In this document: positions 61,480 to 64,000 of the stretch, piece after piece | How the letters are laid out: every line of letters starts with the position of its first letter | Position numbering within the stretch: position 1 is the first letter of the stretch | Source: JACMLD01 sp039916305 | Lineage (GTDB): Bacteria; Bacteroidota; Bacteroidia; Chitinophagales; Chitinophagaceae | Length of the DNA stretch: 64,000 nucleotides | NCBI GenBank assembly: GCA_039916305.1 | Contig: JBDSLR010000028.1 | Span: 1-64,000, forward strand | Direction of reading: 5' to 3' | Position numbers and translations under genes: made by a program | Notes under the pieces: generated by a model | The model's input: the letters and a program-made list of their open reading frames with translations, nothing else | Databases searched by the model: none | Told to the model about the DNA's origin: nothing

Positions 61480-63477
61480 TTAACGGATGAGCATTATCCA
61501 CCCGCTCATAACCGGAAAGCTATTTTTGCGGTCGATGCTGTAATAATAAGTGCCTACCGGCAGCGGTTTGCCGTTGAAGCTGCCATCCCAGGGTTTACTA
61601 TAGCCCTGCGAACGGAAGACTACCTGCCCGTAACGGTTAAACACCTGTACAACAGCTTCGGGATAAGTTTCAAGTGCTTCAATATTCCACACATCATTAA
61701 TGCCATCTGCGTTGGGGGAAAATGCATTGGGTATGACTATCTTTTTATAAACGCGTACAAATGCTTCATCTGTGGCTGCACCGCAACCATTACCTGATAA
61801 AACATGAAACGTGTATGTAATATCGCCTGGTGGCGTTACCAGGGGGGTAAGTATATTGCTGTTGCTAATAAACTGTGCCGGCGTCCAGAAATAAGCAGCA
61901 GTATCGCCACTGGCTACACCATCCAATAATATGCTTTGGCCTTCTGATATTTTTTTATCTGGCCCCGCATTGGCAACAGGTTTTTTTAAGACCTTAACCA
62001 GCACCGTATCTTTCGACCAGCAAAAAAATTGATTGCGTACAGTAACCACATAAGCAGTGGTAGTGACTGGCCGCGCTGTGGGATTGGCAACGGTTGTGTC
62101 GGAAAGGCTTGCAGCAGCTTCCCAACGGTATACTGTGCCTCCGCTTGCCTGCAATACCGTGCTGCTGCTTTCGCAAATGGTGGTATCACGACCTGCATCC
62201 GCGGGTGGCAGGCCACTCACAATAACCATCGTAGAATCAAGTTTGCTGCAGCCGCCCCTGGTGCTTACCAGCACATAATATTTTCCATTATTGCTAAGTG
62301 TTGCAGCAGCAATAACCGGTACAGCAACATTGGAGGTATAAGCATTTGGCCCGTTCCATTGATAAGTGTCGCCGTTTTTAGCAGACAGGGTGACCGGCAG
62401 ATTCACGCACACGGGGGAACTGTTGGACGCCTGTGGCACCGGGATCGCGTCAATATTAATGGTTAGTACGTTGGAAGCCACCCGGCACTTAATAATACCA
62501 ATATTGCCAGATTCTGCTGCTGTCATCCTGAACTGAAACCTTCCTGCTACGGAATAGGTTTTTGTATAGGATGTACCGGTAGCACCGGGTATATCAGTCC
62601 AGGTTTTGCCGCTGTCAGTGCTTTGCTGCCATTGAAACGCCGGGTTATTGTAGCCGGCCTGGATATCACCGTTTATTTTAATGTTTTTGTTATCAGTAAT
62701 ACAATAGTTAACGGTATCGTTTATACCATTCACATTTGCAAACGCGGCGCCTAGTTTTGGTCCGCAGGGCCGGAAAGCGATATCGTCCAGTGCAAGGTCG
62801 TTCCCGCAACCACCGGGTGCATTGTTTATCATGCGCAATACCAAATCACCATAAGCAGGAGGCAATGTAAAAAAGAAACCGTACTGGTTCCATTGCGGGA
62901 AAGGCAAATTGCTGATATTGCCGGTGGAGTATGTTTGTATTACCGTGCCTGTAACAGTTTCAATGCTGAAGGTGATATTGGGCATATTGCCGTTTCCACT
63001 ACAGGCTGAATTTTTTAACACGCTCATCAGCCAGGCAGAAAACTCATAAGTTGTTCCCCCGCACAAATTCTTAACGGTATCCAGGTAAAAAACGCCGGGG
63101 CTTAACGATGCATTGACCAGCATCATATATCCATTTACATCATCAGGCGTGTGATCTTCTGAAAGTGAATGCCAGGTGTTGCTGAAGCATCCCTGGCTGC
63201 TGCTGGTAATAGTATAATTGCCATCGTTGGGGCAGGCAATAGAAACATAATTATAACTTGTGGTGGAAGCGGGTAGCGGGGGACCGGGGTTGTTACCGGT
63301 TCCAAAGTTGATGTTTACAACGGGGTCCCCAAGGCTACCGGTGCACAATTGTGCCTTTCCTGTCTGTATTAAAAACATTAGAACTACACCGGGCAGCAGA
63401 TATTTAATGAATTTTGGCAATCTGGGTGTTAAGGAACGGTAAATATAGCAGGAATCACTGCTAATTACAAGCAGCAT
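61480..63477 (-). CDS. Large secreted protein with T9SS type B sorting domain
   Basis: The 665-residue protein has a signal peptide (ending near TGKAQ at residue 43), an N-terminal adhesin-like domain with conserved cysteines, Ig- or PKD-like repeats in the middle, and a C-terminal gliding-motility-type CHU_C domain (about 580-665): IPNAFSPNADGINDVWNI, VQVFNRYGQVVF, PWDGSFNGKPLPVGTYYY. This is the type B signal for export by the type IX secretion system. It is probably a surface adhesin. The start at 63477 leaves a long n-region, so a later start is possible. Confidence 0.9.
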   Translation of the reverse strand: MLLVISSDSCYIYRSLTPRLPKFIKYLLPGVVLMFLIQTGKAQLCTGSLGDPVVNINFGTGNNPGPPLPASTTSYNYVSIACPNDGNYTITSSSQGCFSNTWHSLSEDHTPDDVNGYMMLVNASLSPGVFYLDTVKNLCGGTTYEFSAWLMSVLKNSACSGNGNMPNITFSIETVTGTVIQTYSTGNISNLPFPQWNQYGFFFTLPPAYGDLVLRMINNAPGGCGNDLALDDIAFRPCGPKLGAAFANVNGINDTVNYCITDNKNIKINGDIQAGYNNPAFQWQQSTDSGKTWTDIPGATGTSYTKTYSVAGRFQFRMTAAESGNIGIIKCRVASNVLTINIDAIPVPQASNSSPVCVNLPVTLSAKNGDTYQWNGPNAYTSNVAVPVIAAATLSNNGKYYVLVSTRGGCSKLDSTMVIVSGLPPADAGRDTTICESSSTVLQASGGTVYRWEAAASLSDTTVANPTARPVTTTAYVVTVRNQFFCWSKDTVLVKVLKKPVANAGPDKKISEGQSILLDGVASGDTAAYFWTPAQFISNSNILTPLVTPPGDITYTFHVLSGNGCGAATDEAFVRVYKKIVIPNAFSPNADGINDVWNIEALETYPEAVVQVFNRYGQVVFRSQGYSKPWDGSFNGKPLPVGTYYYSIDRKNSFPVMSGWIMLIR

Positions 63478-63677
63478 AAGAAAAACAACTGAAACAGGGT
63501 TTTCAATGCAGATAAGCCTAAAGATCCCTTAAAAAGCAAATGCCTGTAATTGGCGTCCGTAAGCAGATTGCCACTGTATGCTTCAGTACATCTGAATAGT
63601 TGCCAGGCAGCGAGACCCGGGAAGTTAACAGGGTTTTTCCGGGCCCGCAACATAGAAACAGTTGCTGGCTAAACGAC

Positions 63678-63710
63678 ATTGTTTTTGAGCAAGAGCATTC
63701 TCTATATTTG
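63678..63710 (+). promoter_or_regulatory. Promoter of the purine nucleoside phosphorylase gene
   Basis: ATTG (63678-63681) is followed after 21 bases by TATATTTG (63703-63710), a perfect TAnnTTTG box, 26 bases before the ATG at 63737. Confidence 0.55.
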
Positions 63711-63736
63711 CAGGCAATAAAATATATACCCAGCTA

Positions 63737-64000
63737 TGTCATTAACCGCCGCGCATATTAAAGAAACCGCCGCCTTTATACAAAATATTTACCCGGAAAG
63801 ACCGGCAACAGGTGTTGTATTAGGAAGTGGACTGGGTAACCTGGTTCAGGAAATAACCATAGAAAAGGAAATCCCTTATGATATCATTCCGCATTTCCCG
63901 GTTTCAACCGTTGAAGGACACCATGGTAAACTGATCTTTGGCACCCTGGGTTCCAAGAAAATTGTATGCATGGCCGGCCGCTTTCATTTTTATGAAGGTT
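63737..64000 (+). CDS. Purine nucleoside phosphorylase (partial)
   Basis: The gene runs off the right edge; 88 residues are visible. VVLGSGLGNLV, FPVSTVEGHHGKLIFG and CMAGRFHFYEG are the phosphate- and substrate-binding blocks of trimeric purine nucleoside phosphorylase (PNP, PunA/DeoD2 type). It splits purine nucleosides with phosphate for salvage. Confidence 0.93.

Noticed and set aside
1..64000. CRISPR arrays, rRNA, complete tRNA genes or intact insertion sequences
   Set aside because: None seen: the only regular arrays are the 21-bp repeats, the satD operators and short tandem repeats, which lack CRISPR-like unique spacers.

Overview
The window looks like chromosomal DNA of a member of the Bacteroidota, most likely Chitinophagia/Chitinophagaceae. 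The evidence is seen in the sequence: a type IX secretion type B sorting domain, DUF2911, DUF1223, DM13 and DUF4832 proteins, a LytS/LytTR pair, a fused CzcA-TolC efflux protein, a NagB-PIG-L fusion, promoters of the TAnnTTTG type, few Shine-Dalgarno sequences, and roughly 40-45 % G+C. I saw no rRNA gene, complete tRNA, CRISPR array or intact insertion sequence.

Layout. 1-900: start of a two-component propeller sensor, then a frameshifted tyrosine-integrase remnant beside a sequence resembling a tRNA 3' end plus terminator, probably the scar of an integrated element. 1.4-4.7 kb: a kinase / response regulator / response-regulator-kinase operon. 5.56-5.80 kb: an array of 21-bp repeats reading as heptapeptides with a phenylalanine every seventh residue. 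6.1-8.1 kb: an exported ankyrin protein and an alpha-alpha-toroid protein with a CxxCH motif. 8.3-9.4 kb: a DHFR-like and a DinB-like protein.

9.7-15.1 kb is the most unusual part. Two overlapping genes match, motif by motif, the cyanobacterial alkane pathway: an aldehyde-deformylating oxygenase (ADO)-like diiron protein and a long-chain acyl-ACP reductase (AAR)-like protein. The ADO homologue carries an extra segment with four cysteines. A duplicated PAP2/vanadium-haloperoxidase-like phosphatase lies just upstream on the same strand, and a LytS-type kinase with a LytTR regulator is divergent from it. The likely product is a long-chain aldehyde or hydrocarbon.

15-27.5 kb: exonuclease III, a decayed T9SS C-terminal fragment, a cytochrome P450, several exported proteins, a sulfatase, and a Nudix-type regulator divergent from a GMC oxidoreductase. 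27.6-33.6 kb: a heavy-metal efflux operon (small exported protein, CzcA-TolC fusion, CzcB-like adaptor). 34.0-35.5 kb: a SatD / DUF3307 pair behind a regular array of palindromes that runs into the promoter. 35.7-37.5 kb: a BamA/TamA-like barrel and a sphingomyelin-synthase-like PAP2 protein. 37.8-44.2 kb: NagB-PIG-L, PyrR, an IscA-type protein, DapB, an Rrf2 regulator and an acyltransferase-like membrane protein.

44.3-57.9 kb: an esterase, an OMP/DM13/DUF1223 cassette, a LuxE-like protein, then a co-directional run that looks like surface glycan or glycolipid assembly (UbiA-like protein, M42 peptidase, small membrane protein, methyltransferase, GT2, GT39-type, sulfatase-like enzyme) followed by bioB. 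57.9-64 kb: a receiver-only regulator, Lon protease, a large T9SS-exported protein, and the start of a purine nucleoside phosphorylase cut by the window edge.

Functions are assigned from motifs read by eye; no database search was possible.
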